Assembly: GCF_018070045.1 (NCBI RefSeq)
Contig: NZ_JAGPYK010000004.1
Coordinates: forward strand, 124,001 to 188,000
Origin: Micromonospora sp. U21
GTDB taxonomy: Bacteria; Actinomycetota; Actinomycetes; Mycobacteriales; Micromonosporaceae
Reading direction: 5' to 3'
Length of the DNA: 64,000 nt
This document shows positions 17,750-26,522 of this stretch, piece by piece (position 1 is the first letter of the stretch; every line of letters begins with the position of its first letter). A program made the translations under genes and the position numbers. Under the pieces are notes generated by a model that had not been told where the DNA came from, ran no database searches, and was given only the letters and a program-made list of their open reading frames with translations.

Positions 17750-19084
17750 TCAGCGTCCCTGCAAACGCTTCACGTTGTCGCCGAAAGTCCAGCCCTTCGA
17801 CCCGTCCCAGTTCGCCGACCAGGTCATCAGGCCCTTGATGCCGGGTACGGCGTTCCACGCCTGCGTGACCAGCGACGTCGACATGTAGCCGCCACCCGCG
17901 CCGATCTGCGCGGGTAGGCCCGGAACCTGCTTGTCGTACGGCACGCGGATGGTGGTGCCCTGGATGGTCAGGCCGTTGTTCAGGCACTGCGTCTGCACCG
18001 TGAAGCCCTGCACCGTGCCGGCGGGGTACGAGTCACCGGCGCAGCCGTACATGCTGCCGTTGTAGTACTGCATGTTCAGCCACCAGAGCCGGCCGTTGTC
18101 CACGTACTTCTTGATGATCGGCAGGTACGAACCCCAGATCGAGCCGTAGACCACGCTGCCGCCGGTGACGTAGGCCGTCTCCGGCGCCATGGTCAGGCCG
18201 AAGTTCGACGGCATCCGGGCCAGCACTCCGTCGATGATCCGGATCAGGTTGGCCTGCGACGTGGACAGGGTGTTGATGTTGCCACTACCGGTCAGGCCCG
18301 TCTCGATGTCGATGTCGATGCCGTCGAAGTGGTAGGCCGTCAGGATCGGCACTATCGTCGCGATGAACCGGTCGGCGACCGCGCTGGAGCTCAGGTCGAT
18401 GCCCGCCGCGGCCCCGCCGATCGACATGAGGATGGTCGCGCCGGCGGCTTTGGCCTGGCACATTTCGGCCGGGGTGGCAACCTTCACGCCGGCGTCCATG
18501 CCGTTCTCCCAGAGCACCGTGCCGTCCGAGCGGATCACCGGGAAAGCCGCGTTGATCACGTTGTAGCCGTGCTGGCTGAGCCGGCTGTCGGTGATCGGGA
18601 TCCAGCCGAGGCCGGGGTGCACGCCGTTGGAGGCGCCATCCCAGTTCTCCCAGTAGCCCTGCAGCACCTTGCCGGCGGGCCGTGACTTCACCCCGCAGGT
18701 CCCACCGGTCGGTGGCGGCGTGGTCGGTGGCGGCGTGGTGGGTGGCGGCGGGGTGGTGGTGGGTGGTGGCGGCGTGGTCGGCGGCGGGGTGCCTCCCGAG
18801 CACGCGCCCAGGTCACGCCAGAGCGACGGGGTCGCGGCGGGGTTCCAGCCGGCGCCGGGGTGTGCGGTGTGGGTGACCAGAGCCTGGTAGAGCCGGCCGC
18901 CGTAGGTGACCTGCGCGCCCGCCGGGTAGGTGTTGCCCTCTGCCCAGGCCGGCGCGGTGCAGGCGGCCAGCAGGGCGGCGTCCGCCGAGGACACGGCGGC
19001 CATGCTGTTGGGGACGAAGGCGACGGCGGCCGCGAAGGTCATCGCCGCTCCGGCTACCACTGCGAGGATCCGACGGCTTCTCAT
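17750..19084 (-). CDS. Secreted GH18 chitinase with CBM5/12 chitin-binding domain
   Basis: A 444-residue secreted enzyme. Residues 1-29 are a signal peptide (RILAVVAGAAMTFAAAVAFV); about 40-95 is a CBM5/12 module (APAWAEGNTYPAGAQVTYGG, YQALVTHTAHPGAGWNP, WRDLGAC); about 98-127 is a Pro/Thr linker; the rest is a GH18 catalytic domain with VLQGYWENW, ILMSIGGAAAG and FDGIDIDIE, where the final Glu (about 261) is the acid catalyst, then LTMAPETAYV and MQYYNG. The module order is like Streptomyces ChiC/ChiD-type exochitinases and fits a soil saprophyte. The ATG has GGGGAG upstream. It is monocistronic. Confidence 0.94.
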   Translation of the reverse strand: MRSRRILAVVAGAAMTFAAAVAFVPNSMAAVSSADAALLAACTAPAWAEGNTYPAGAQVTYGGRLYQALVTHTAHPGAGWNPAATPSLWRDLGACSGGTPPPTTPPPPTTTPPPPTTPPPTTPPPTGGTCGVKSRPAGKVLQGYWENWDGASNGVHPGLGWIPITDSRLSQHGYNVINAAFPVIRSDGTVLWENGMDAGVKVATPAEMCQAKAAGATILMSIGGAAAGIDLSSSAVADRFIATIVPILTAYHFDGIDIDIETGLTGSGNINTLSTSQANLIRIIDGVLARMPSNFGLTMAPETAYVTGGSVVYGSIWGSYLPIIKKYVDNGRLWWLNMQYYNGSMYGCAGDSYPAGTVQGFTVQTQCLNNGLTIQGTTIRVPYDKQVPGLPAQIGAGGGYMSTSLVTQAWNAVPGIKGLMTWSANWDGSKGWTFGDNVKRLQGR

Positions 19085-19122
19085 GGCTCACTCCCCAGGC
19101 TTCGACGACCCGCGACTTCCAC

Positions 19123-19151
19123 ATATTGACGTTCGTGAAGTTTAATATCAA
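19123..19151 (-). promoter_or_regulatory. Candidate chitinase promoter
   Basis: Reading the minus strand, TTGATA (19146-19151) and CAATAT (19123-19128) are spaced 17 bp apart, 38 bp before the chitinase ATG, in a local AT-rich pocket. The -35 is good, the -10 weak. I do not find the direct repeats of Streptomyces chitinase promoters. Confidence 0.35.
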
Positions 19152-19279
19152 GGGTTGTTAACAGATTCGAGGAAGTTGCGGAGCGCGGCTGGCCTCGCGC
19201 CGGCGGCACCAGCGCCGCTGGCCGCATCTGCTTCGGCGCAGACGCCCTCCCTGGACGGCTGACGGCCGGACACATGGTG

Positions 19280-19315
19280 AAGGCCCCTGACCGGTTTACT
19301 CTGGTCAGAGGCCTT
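19280..19315 (-). terminator. Terminator of tRNA-Arg
   Basis: An imperfect stem (AAGGCC, mismatch, CTGACC pairing with GGTCAG, mismatch, GGCCTT) with a 10-nt loop begins 20 nt beyond the tRNA 3' end on the minus strand. Confidence 0.7.
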
Positions 19316-19335
19316 TAGGTGCTGGTTTGCTTCGG

Positions 19336-19407
19336 TGCCCCCGGCAGGATTCGAACCTGCGCCCCCGCCTCCGGAGGGCGGTGCTCTATCCCCTGAGCTA
19401 CGGGGGC
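19336..19407 (-). tRNA. tRNA-Arg (anticodon CCG)
   Basis: The minus strand folds as a cloverleaf: acceptor GCCCCCG pairs with CGGGGGC plus discriminator A; D-arm AGCTCAGGGGATAGAGC; anticodon stem CCGCC/GGCGG with loop CTCCGGA, giving anticodon CCG (reads CGG); T-arm GCAGG-TTCGAAT-CCTGC. CCA is not encoded. CGG is a frequently used Arg codon in this GC-rich DNA. Confidence 0.97.
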
Positions 19408-19528
19408 TCAGCGACTGGAGAAGACTAGCAAACCTCCTCCGTGAACGCCGAATCGGTATCCGGTGCCCCGATCGTGTCGCCGATAGCCCGATGCCCCTGG
19501 TGGTCAGGCCGCACGCGTGCCGAAGCGG

Positions 19529-20248
19529 TCAGGCTGCGACCGCCCGGCCGCAGCTGGGCAGCGGGTGCAGCACGATCCGCCGGGGGAGCCGGCGTGGCCA
19601 CTCGTTACGCGGCCACGAGCCGTCCACGATCAGGTGGACGGTGCGCTGCTCCTCGCCGCTGAGTCGCAGCACGAAGTCGCGGCGGAGTGGCGGGTCGACG
19701 GTCGGCGTGGTGATCATGAAGCGCACCCGGCCGCGGGATGAGACGGCGGAGATCACGTCGGCCGCTGGCATGGTGCCGCGCAGCCGCACCCGCCCGATCC
19801 AGTAGACCTCGGCGAGGTGCTCCTGGGCCGCCCGGGTGATCGCCGGGTACTCGCTGCGTACCCAGCGTTCGACCGCGCTGACGCAGAGCCCACAGGCGCG
19901 CTCGCGCGGCTCCCGCGGACCCAACCCCCAGGCCCGCAGGTACGCCCCGACCGCGCCCGCGTCGAGCGGCAGGTCGAACCGGCGCTGGATGAGCGTGGTG
20001 AGGCTCTGCCGCGTCCACAGCTCCTCGTCCAGGCCGAACTCGTCGGGGTGGACGCCCCGCAGCGCGTCGATCAGTTCGAGTTCCTGTTCGCGGCTGAGCA
20101 TTCCCGGCTCGCCCTGCCGCTGTCCGCGACGGACGGCTGCCACCGCCCCGTCACCGCCGATGGTGTGGCGCCGGCACCAGCTGGTGACCGAACGCCGTGC
20201 GTCTCTGAGTGCAACCCCCACGTCCTGCGCAACGAGCCCGAATCGCAA
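19529..20248 (-). CDS. IS630-transposase-like protein, catalytically degenerate
   Basis: About 239 residues from a TTG at 20248; the frame stays open for about 100 bp upstream without ATG or GTG, so the start is uncertain (an internal ATG at 20101 is the other choice). The N-terminus is a helix-turn-helix (ALRDARRSVTSWCRRH), followed by the IS630 winged-helix segment: LSREQELELIDALRG, then GLDEELWTRQSLTTLIQRRF and VGAYLRAWGLGPREPRERA. The DDE_3-like part follows: VYWIGRVRL where active enzymes have FLDESGV-type sequence (first Asp lost), SSRGRVRFMI, HLIVDGSW (second Asp kept), then a short end without the NPxE region (third acid lost). No terminal inverted repeats or duplication flank it. It is either a decaying relic or a domesticated DNA-binding protein; the intact reading frame favours the second. 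Confidence 0.8.
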   Translation of the reverse strand: MRFGLVAQDVGVALRDARRSVTSWCRRHTIGGDGAVAAVRRGQRQGEPGMLSREQELELIDALRGVHPDEFGLDEELWTRQSLTTLIQRRFDLPLDAGAVGAYLRAWGLGPREPRERACGLCVSAVERWVRSEYPAITRAAQEHLAEVYWIGRVRLRGTMPAADVISAVSSRGRVRFMITTPTVDPPLRRDFVLRLSGEEQRTVHLIVDGSWPRNEWPRRLPRRIVLHPLPSCGRAVAA

Positions 20249-20419
20249 CTGGTCACGATATGTGCGGAGAAAACTCTCTAAGCAACGTAATCGGTTGCAC
20301 CGCTCAAAACGCCCATACGGGATGAACAGGCATAGACGGCCACAGACCGGTCATGACAACGGGCCCGCGCCCCGCCCGTGTACGGCGGTGACGCGGGCCT
20401 GGTACGCCCGTCCGGTGGA

Positions 20420-21088
20420 TCAGCCCCTGGCCTGCGCCTGGAGCTGTCGGAGGTTGTTCAGCTCGCTCTGCTGGGTGGCCTTCATGGTCCGCGCCACCCG
20501 AAGCACCTCGGCGTTGTCAGTCTCGCCGAGCACCGCGTCGATCATGTGGATGCCGCCGAGGTGATGGTTGATCATCAGGGTCAGGAACTGCCGGTCGACC
20601 TCGATGCCCTGGGCGTCGCGCAGCGCGGCCATCTCCTGCGGGGTCGCCATCCCCGGCATCAGCCCGTTCTTCACGGTGGCCCCGTCGGACATCCACGACA
20701 TCGGGGACTGCGACCCGGTGGGGCTCAGCTCCCACTCCCGCAGCCAGGTCTGCATGGCCCCGATCTCGCCCTGCTGCCCGGTGGCGATGTCGACGGCCAT
20801 CTGCCGTACCTCGGGCAGCGTCGCCGACCGGTAGGCGGTCAGGCTCATCTCCACCGCCTGGCTGTGGTGCGTCGTCATGTCCCGCGCGAAGCCCGCTTCG
20901 ATCGAGGTGTCACCCGGCCGGGTGAGCCCCGGGGTGAGCAGGCCGCCGGCGTACCCGAGCAGCAGGCCGACCACCAGCATGGCGGCCAGCGCCAGCAGAC
21001 CGTAGCGCCGCGCCGGGGCCCGGCCGCCCTCGTCCGGGGCGGTCGGAGCCTCGTCGTGTTCGCTGTCGGTGGTGGCGGGAGCAGTCAT
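20420..21088 (-). CDS. DUF305 domain protein, membrane-anchored
   Basis: A 222-residue protein with a charged N-terminus, one membrane helix (YGLLALAAMLVVGLLLGYAG, about residues 29-48) and an extracytoplasmic DUF305 four-helix bundle. The two family motifs are FARDMTTHHSQAVEMS and LMINHHLGGIHMIDAVL, whose paired His residues suggest metal binding; relatives occur in copper-associated loci. It is coupled to the DUF3105 gene upstream, 8 bp apart, and the pair is commonly found together in actinobacteria. No copper gene is present here to confirm a role. Confidence 0.92.
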   Translation of the reverse strand: MTAPATTDSEHDEAPTAPDEGGRAPARRYGLLALAAMLVVGLLLGYAGGLLTPGLTRPGDTSIEAGFARDMTTHHSQAVEMSLTAYRSATLPEVRQMAVDIATGQQGEIGAMQTWLREWELSPTGSQSPMSWMSDGATVKNGLMPGMATPQEMAALRDAQGIEVDRQFLTLMINHHLGGIHMIDAVLGETDNAEVLRVARTMKATQQSELNNLRQLQAQARG

Positions 21089-21096
21089 CGCCGTCC

Positions 21097-21906
21097 TTAC
21101 TGGGTGGGCTGCTGTTGTAGCTCACGCGGCGTGGTGCCGGTGGCGGTGATGCCCGTGTTGCACAGCGCGGTCGGCCCCTCGACGGACGCGTTCACCCGCA
21201 GGTCCTTGATGAACTCGTCGATCCGCTTGTCGTCGGCGTTGTCGACCTTGAGCTGGAAGCCCCACGCCTGGAGCGAGATCGGCTTGTCCAGGCCCTCGTA
21301 CGGGCTCAACATCATCTTCTCGACGCCGCGCACCTTGCCGGCGAGCTTGTCGATCTGGTCCTGCGGCAGACCCGGCCGGTAGGTGATCCAGACCGCGCCG
21401 TGCTCCAGGCTGTGCACCGCGTGCTCACTGGCGATCGGGGCGTCGTACACGTCGCCCATGCAGTTCTGCCAGGCGGCGTTGTGCACCCCACCGACCGGCG
21501 GGGAGTACTTGTAGGTCAGCGGACCGGACTTGTGCGCCTCGTACTTCAGGCTGTCCGGGTCCGACTTGCGGATGTTGACGATGCCGTCGATGGCGTTCGC
21601 CCGCTTGTCCCACGGCTTGGCGCCCTGGAACGACGCCCAGGCCCCGTAGCCGATGATGCCGGCCGCGAGCACGCCCACCGCGACGAAGAGCGCGATCGGG
21701 CCCCAGGCCCGGCCCTGACTCACCTTGACCGGGGCAATCGGCTTACGGGGACCCTTGCCACCTGCCCGGGGGGAACCCGCCGGCTTGCCTGTCGGCTTGC
21801 CGGAACCGGCCTTGGCGCCGGACGCCGGCCGGCCTGCGGCCGGCTTCTTGCCGGTGCTGACCACGGTCGGGCGGCGCTCAGGGCCACCCGGGGTGCTGAT
21901 GCTCAT
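21097..21906 (-). CDS. DUF3105 domain protein, membrane-anchored
   Basis: A 269-residue protein: a Lys/Gly/Pro-rich cytoplasmic N-terminus (about 1-60), one membrane helix (PIALFVAVGVLAAGIIGYGA) and an extracytoplasmic DUF3105 domain with GGVHNAAWQNCMGDVYD and EHAVHSLEHGAVWITYRPGL. The conserved His/Cys pattern (HN, CMG, EHAVHSLEHG) hints at metal or redox chemistry, but the family is uncharacterised. It is first in an operon with the DUF305 gene and divergent from argS across 98 bp. Confidence 0.92.
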   Translation of the reverse strand: MSISTPGGPERRPTVVSTGKKPAAGRPASGAKAGSGKPTGKPAGSPRAGGKGPRKPIAPVKVSQGRAWGPIALFVAVGVLAAGIIGYGAWASFQGAKPWDKRANAIDGIVNIRKSDPDSLKYEAHKSGPLTYKYSPPVGGVHNAAWQNCMGDVYDAPIASEHAVHSLEHGAVWITYRPGLPQDQIDKLAGKVRGVEKMMLSPYEGLDKPISLQAWGFQLKVDNADDKRIDEFIKDLRVNASVEGPTALCNTGITATGTTPRELQQQPTQ

Positions 21907-21992
21907 CGTGCCTCGTCAGGTCGGTCGGTCAGGGGAGGTGGCGGGCCGGATGACGCGCAGGGTCGCCGCCGAGTGCCCGAGTCTACCCCCGA

Positions 21993-21998
21993 TAACAT
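21993..21998 (+). promoter_or_regulatory. -10 box placing argS start at the transcript 5' end
   Basis: TAACAT ends 6 nt before the GTG start of argS at 22005. An actinobacterial TANNNT -10 is usually followed by transcription 7 nt after its last base, so the mRNA probably begins at the start codon. No ribosome-binding site is visible. Confidence 0.55.
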
Positions 21999-22004
21999 GG
22001 TTCG

Positions 22005-23672
22005 GTGACTCCTGCAGAACTAGCCTCGGTCGTCCTCACCGCTGCCCACGCCGTCTTCGCCGAGCGTGGCCTGGACCACGCCGCGCTGCCGGAGCGTACG
22101 GCGGTGGAGCGACCCCGCAACCCCGAGCACGGCGACTACGCCTCCACGCTCGCCCTGCAGTTGAGCAAGAAGGTGGGTGTCCCGCCCCGCGAGCTGGCCG
22201 CCGCCCTGGCCGATGAGCTGGGCCGGGCGCCCGGAGTCAAGTCGGTGGAGATCGCCGGGCCGGGCTTTCTGAACATCCGGTTGGACGCGGCCGCCGCCGG
22301 CCAGCTCGCCCGGGTGATCGTCGAGGCCGGCGCGGAGTACGGCCGCAGCGACCGACTCGCCGGCGAGAAGATCAACCTGGAGTTCGTCTCGGCCAACCCG
22401 ACTGGCCCGGTGCACATCGGCGGGGTCCGCTGGGCGGCCGTCGGTGACGCGCTCAGCCGGCTGCTGCGGGCCACCGGCGCCGAGGTGGGCACGGAGTACT
22501 ACTTCAACGACGCCGGGTCCCAGATCGACCGGTTCGCCCGCTCGCTGCTCGCCGCCGCCAAGGGTGAGGCCGCGCCGGAGGACGGCTACGGCGGGGCGTA
22601 CATCTCCGAGATCGCCGCCGAGGTCCAGGCCCGCCGGCCGGACGTGCTGACCATGGACGACGCCGCCGCCCAGGAGGCCTTCCGGGTCGAGGGCGTCGCG
22701 CTGATGTTCGACGAGATCCGGTCCTCGCTGCGCGACTTCGGGGTGGAGTTCGACACCTACTTCAACGAGAAGGACCTGCACGACCGGGGTGAACTGGACC
22801 TCGCCCTGGCCCGGCTGCGCGAGCAGGGCCAGGTCTACGAGTCCGAGGGCGCCACCTGGCTGCGCACCACCGACTTCGGCGACGACAAGGACCGGGTGCT
22901 GCGCAAGTCCAACGGCGAGTGGACGTACTTCGCCGCGGACTGCGCCTACTACCTGGACAAGCGGGAGCGCGGTTTCGAGCGGGTCGTGATCATGCTGGGC
23001 GCCGACCACCACGGCTACATCGGCCGGATGAAGGCGATGGCCGCGTGCTTCGGCGACGACCCGGAGCGAAACCTGGAGATCCTCATCGGTCAGCTGGTCA
23101 ACCTGCTGCGCGACGGCGCCCCGGTGCGGATGAGCAAGCGGGCCGGCACCGTGATCACCCTGGAGGACCTGGTCGACGCGATCGGGGTGGACGCCTCCCG
23201 GTACGCGCTCGCCCGCTACTCCAGCGACTCCCCGATCGACATCGACATCGAGCTGTGGACCCGGGCCACCCGCGACAACCCGGTCTACTACGTGCAGTAC
23301 GTGGCGGCCCGGACGGCGGGCGTGGCCCGCAACGCCGCCGAGGTGGGGCTGGTCCAGGGCGACGCCGACGCCTTCCGCCCCGAGCTGCTCGGGCACGAGA
23401 AGGAGAACGAGCTGCTCAAGGCGCTCGCCGAGTTCCCGGCGGTGGTGGCCACCGCCGCCGAGCTGCGGGAGCCGCACCGGGTGGCCCGCTACCTGGAGGA
23501 GAGCGTCGCCGCCTCCTTCCACCGGTTCTACGACAACTGCCGGGTGCTGCCGTTGGGCGACGAGGAGGTCACCGACCTGCACCGGGCACGTCTCTGGCTC
23601 AACAACGCCACCCGCACGGTGATCGCCAACGGCCTGCACCTGCTCGGCGTCTCCGCTCCCGAGAGGATGTAG
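22005..23672 (+). CDS. argS: Arginyl-tRNA synthetase
   Basis: A 555-residue class I synthetase that charges tRNA-Arg. Order: an N-terminal Add1 domain (about 1-85), the HIGH-type motif [17 protein letters not shown] (about 127-143), the KMSK-type [10 protein letters not shown] (about 374-383) and a C-terminal anticodon-binding helical domain ending [14 protein letters not shown] 22005 is the only start that fits the family's N-terminus. It heads the argS-lysA-hom run (6-nt gap to lysA) and is probably read as a leaderless mRNA. The tRNA-Arg(CCG) gene lies 2.6 kb upstream on the other strand. Confidence 0.98.
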   Translation: MTPAELASVVLTAAHAVFAERGLDHAALPERTAVERPRNPEHGDYASTLALQLSKKVGVPPRELAAALADELGRAPGVKSVEIAGPGFLNIRLDAAAAGQLARVIVEAGAEYGRSDRLAGEKINLEFVSANPTGPVHIGGVRWAAVGDALSRLLRATGAEVGTEYYFNDAGSQIDRFARSLLAAAKGEAAPEDGYGGAYISEIAAEVQARRPDVLTMDDAAAQEAFRVEGVALMFDEIRSSLRDFGVEFDTYFNEKDLHDRGELDLALARLREQGQVYESEGATWLRTTDFGDDKDRVLRKSNGEWTYFAADCAYYLDKRERGFERVVIMLGADHHGYIGRMKAMAACFGDDPERNLEILIGQLVNLLRDGAPVRMSKRAGTVITLEDLVDAIGVDASRYALARYSSDSPIDIDIELWTRATRDNPVYYVQYVAARTAGVARNAAEVGLVQGDADAFRPELLGHEKENELLKALAEFPAVVATAAELREPHRVARYLEESVAASFHRFYDNCRVLPLGDEEVTDLHRARLWLNNATRTVIANGLHLLGVSAPERM

Positions 23673-23678
23673 TACCGG

Positions 23679-25064
23679 ATGCGTGCTCACGAAGCTGGTG
23701 CGCTGCACGGCGACATCGGCAGCCGAGGGCCGGCCTGGCTGCGTACCCCGGACAACGTCAACGCCCTGATGCCGGCGCTGTGGCCGCGTACCGTGACGCG
23801 CGGCGCCGACGGCGCGCTCGCCGTCGCGGGCCTTAGCGTCCGCGACCTCGCGACCGAGTTCGGCACCCCGGTGTACGTGCTGGACGAGGACGACCTGCGG
23901 TCACGCTGCCGGGACTTCCGGTCCGCGTTCCCGACCGAGGACGTCTACTACGCCGGCAAGGCGTTCCTCTGCCGGGCGGTGGTCCGGATGATCCACGAGG
24001 AGGGGCTGCACCTCGACGTCTGCACCGGTGGCGAGCTGGCCACCGCGCTCGCGGCCGGGATGCCGCCGGAGCGGATCGGCTTCCACGGCAACAACAAGTC
24101 GGTGGCCGAGCTGGCCCGGGCGCTGGACGCCGGTGTCGGGCGGATCATCCTCGACTCGTTCACCGAGATCGACCGGCTCACCGCGCTGGCCCGCGAGCGG
24201 GGCGTCCGCCCCCGGGTGCTGGTCCGGGTCACGGTCGGGGTCGAGGCGCACACCCACGAGTTCATCGCCACCGCCCACGAGGACCAGAAGTTCGGCTTCT
24301 CGCTGGCCGGCGGCGCCGCCGCGGCGGCCGCGTTCAAGGTTCTCGACGAGGGCGTGCTGGAGCTGCGCGGCCTGCACTCGCACATCGGCTCGCAGATCTT
24401 CGACGCCGACGGTTTCGAGGTCTCCGCCCGCCGGGTGCTCGCCCTGCAGGCGCAGATCCGCGACGCGCGCGGGGTGGAGCTGCCCGAGCTGGACCTGGGC
24501 GGCGGTTTCGGCATCGCGTACACCACCCAGGACGACCCGGCCACTCCTCAGGACCTGGCCAAGCGGCTCCGCAAGATCGTCGACTCGGAGTGCGCCGCCG
24601 AGCGGCTCGCCGTGCCGCGGCTCTCCATCGAGCCGGGGCGGGCCATCGTCGGGCCCTCCGTGTTCACCCTCTACGAGGTCGGCACGGTCAAGGACCTCGA
24701 CGGCATCCGGACGTACGTCAGCGTGGACGGCGGGATGAGCGACAACATCCGTACCGCGCTCTACGACGCCTCGTACTCGGCGACGCTGGCCTCCCGCGCC
24801 TCGACCGCCCAGCCGTTGCTCGCCCGCGTGGTGGGAAAGCACTGTGAGTCCGGGGACATCGTGGTGAAGGATGAATTCCTGCCCGCCGACGTGCAGCCCG
24901 GAGATCTTGTCGCGGTGCCCGGCACGGGCGCCTACTGCCGCAGCATGGCCAGCAACTACAACCACGTGCCGCGGCCGCCGGTGGTCGCGGTGCGCGACGG
25001 CCAGGCGCGTCTGATCGTCCGGCGGGAGACCGAAGAGGACCTGCTCGCATTGGATGTTGGATGA
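23679..25064 (+). CDS. lysA: Diaminopimelate decarboxylase
   Basis: A 461-residue PLP enzyme (fold type III) that converts meso-diaminopimelate to L-lysine and CO2. The PLP lysine is in DVYYAGKAFLCRAV (about Lys94); LHSHIGSQIF and LDLGGGFGIAY bind the cofactor phosphate; VGKHCESGDIV carries the active-site Cys contributed across the dimer. The N-terminal 45-residue extension (GPAWLRTPDNVNALMPALWP) is usual in actinobacteria. The stop overlaps hom (ATGA), so lysine and homoserine branch genes are co-translated. Confidence 0.98.
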   Translation: MRAHEAGALHGDIGSRGPAWLRTPDNVNALMPALWPRTVTRGADGALAVAGLSVRDLATEFGTPVYVLDEDDLRSRCRDFRSAFPTEDVYYAGKAFLCRAVVRMIHEEGLHLDVCTGGELATALAAGMPPERIGFHGNNKSVAELARALDAGVGRIILDSFTEIDRLTALARERGVRPRVLVRVTVGVEAHTHEFIATAHEDQKFGFSLAGGAAAAAAFKVLDEGVLELRGLHSHIGSQIFDADGFEVSARRVLALQAQIRDARGVELPELDLGGGFGIAYTTQDDPATPQDLAKRLRKIVDSECAAERLAVPRLSIEPGRAIVGPSVFTLYEVGTVKDLDGIRTYVSVDGGMSDNIRTALYDASYSATLASRASTAQPLLARVVGKHCESGDIVVKDEFLPADVQPGDLVAVPGTGAYCRSMASNYNHVPRPPVVAVRDGQARLIVRRETEEDLLALDVG

Positions 25065-26383
25065 CCTCACCTGTGCGCTTGGCGCTGCTCGGCTGTGGCA
25101 CGGTCGGCCAGGAGGTGGTCCGCCTGCTGCATGAGCAGGGGGCGGACCTGGCCGCCCGGATCGGCGCTCCGCTGGAGATCGCCGGCATCGCGGTCCGTCG
25201 GCTCGGCCGGGACCGCGGTGACCTGCCGATCGACCCGACCCTGTTCACCACCGACGCGCTCGGCCTGATCAAGCGCGACGACGTGGACGTCGTGATCGAG
25301 GTGGTCGGCGGTATCGAGCCGGCCCGAAGCTGGCTGGTCGAGGCGCTGCGGGCCGGCAAGAGCGTGGTCACCGCCAACAAGGCGCTGCTCGCCGAGGACG
25401 GCGTGGCGCTGCACGACGCGGCGGCCGAGGGTGGTGGCGACCTCTACTACGAGGCTTCCGTGGCCGGGGCGATCCCGCTGCTGCGCCCGCTGCGCGAGTC
25501 GCTGCACGGTGACCGGATCAACCGGGTCACCGGCATCGTCAACGGCACCACCAACTTCATTCTCTCCGCCATGGACGCCACCGGCGCCGGCTTCAACGAG
25601 GCGCTGGAGGAGGCCACCGAGCTGGGGTACGCGGAGGCCGACCCGACCGCCGACGTGGAGGGCTTCGACGCGGCGGCCAAGGCGGCGATCCTCGCCTCGC
25701 TGGCGTTCCACACCCGGGTCGGCGCGGCCGACGTGCACCGGGAGGGGATCACCGAGGTGACCGCCGCGGACGTGGCCAGCGCGCAGGCGATGGGCTGCAC
25801 GATCAAGCTGCTCTGCATCGCGGCCCGCGGTGTCGACCCGGCCGGCCGGGAGACGGTCAGCGTCCGGGTGCACCCCGCGATGATCCCGCGCAGCCACCCG
25901 CTGGCCAGCGTCGGCGACGCGTTCAACGCGGTCTTCGTGGAGGCGGACGCGGCCGGAGAGCTGATGTTCTACGGCCGGGGCGCGGGTGGCGCGCCGACCG
26001 CCAGCGCGGTGCTCGGCGACGTGGTGGCGGTGGCCCGTAACCGGCTCGCCGGGGTGCGCGCGGCCAGCGAGAGCGCGTACGCCGACCTGGCGGTCCGGCC
26101 GATGGGCGAGGCGCTGACCCGCTACCACGTCAGCCTGGACGTGGCCGACCGTCCGGGTGTGCTGGCCGCGGTGGCCGGTGTGTTCGCCCGGCACGACGTG
26201 TCGATCGCGACCGTGCGGCAGGGTTCGGCCGGCGGCTCGCCCGGCCGGGACGGCGACGCCGAGCTGGTGATCGTCACCCACGTGGCGCCGGACGCCGCGC
26301 TCGCCGCGACCGTGGGCGAGCTGCGCGGCCTGGACATCGTCCGGTCGGTGACCAGCGTGCTGCGGGTCGAGGGCGGGGTGTGA
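25061..26383 (+). CDS. hom: Homoserine dehydrogenase
   Basis: A 440-residue enzyme that reduces aspartate-semialdehyde to homoserine, the branch point to threonine and methionine. The Rossmann motif is LLGCGTVGQEVVR (about residues 8-20), the catalytic domain contains GIVNGTTNFIL and EATELGYAEADPTADVEG, and a C-terminal ACT domain (VSLDVADRPGVLAAVAGVFA, about 347-366) implies feedback control by threonine. It overlaps lysA by 4 nt and is followed after 139 bp by thrC. Confidence 0.98.
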   Translation: MTSPVRLALLGCGTVGQEVVRLLHEQGADLAARIGAPLEIAGIAVRRLGRDRGDLPIDPTLFTTDALGLIKRDDVDVVIEVVGGIEPARSWLVEALRAGKSVVTANKALLAEDGVALHDAAAEGGGDLYYEASVAGAIPLLRPLRESLHGDRINRVTGIVNGTTNFILSAMDATGAGFNEALEEATELGYAEADPTADVEGFDAAAKAAILASLAFHTRVGAADVHREGITEVTAADVASAQAMGCTIKLLCIAARGVDPAGRETVSVRVHPAMIPRSHPLASVGDAFNAVFVEADAAGELMFYGRGAGGAPTASAVLGDVVAVARNRLAGVRAASESAYADLAVRPMGEALTRYHVSLDVADRPGVLAAVAGVFARHDVSIATVRQGSAGGSPGRDGDAELVIVTHVAPDAALAATVGELRGLDIVRSVTSVLRVEGGV

Positions 26384-26522
26384 GTCGTTGACCCGGTGGT
26401 GGGACGGGCCCGCTCGTCCCGCCAGGTGGGTAACCCGGGGTCTGCCGCCGGTCGCTCCGGCAGGCTGGTCCAGGGAGGCCTGATCCTCAGGTCGGCGCGA
26501 CGGTTGAGGCGAGGAGAGCGAC

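Noticed and set aside
26384..26522. Possible riboswitch or attenuator before thrC
   Set aside because: No leader peptide with Thr codons and no known riboswitch core; only short GC-rich stems expected by chance.
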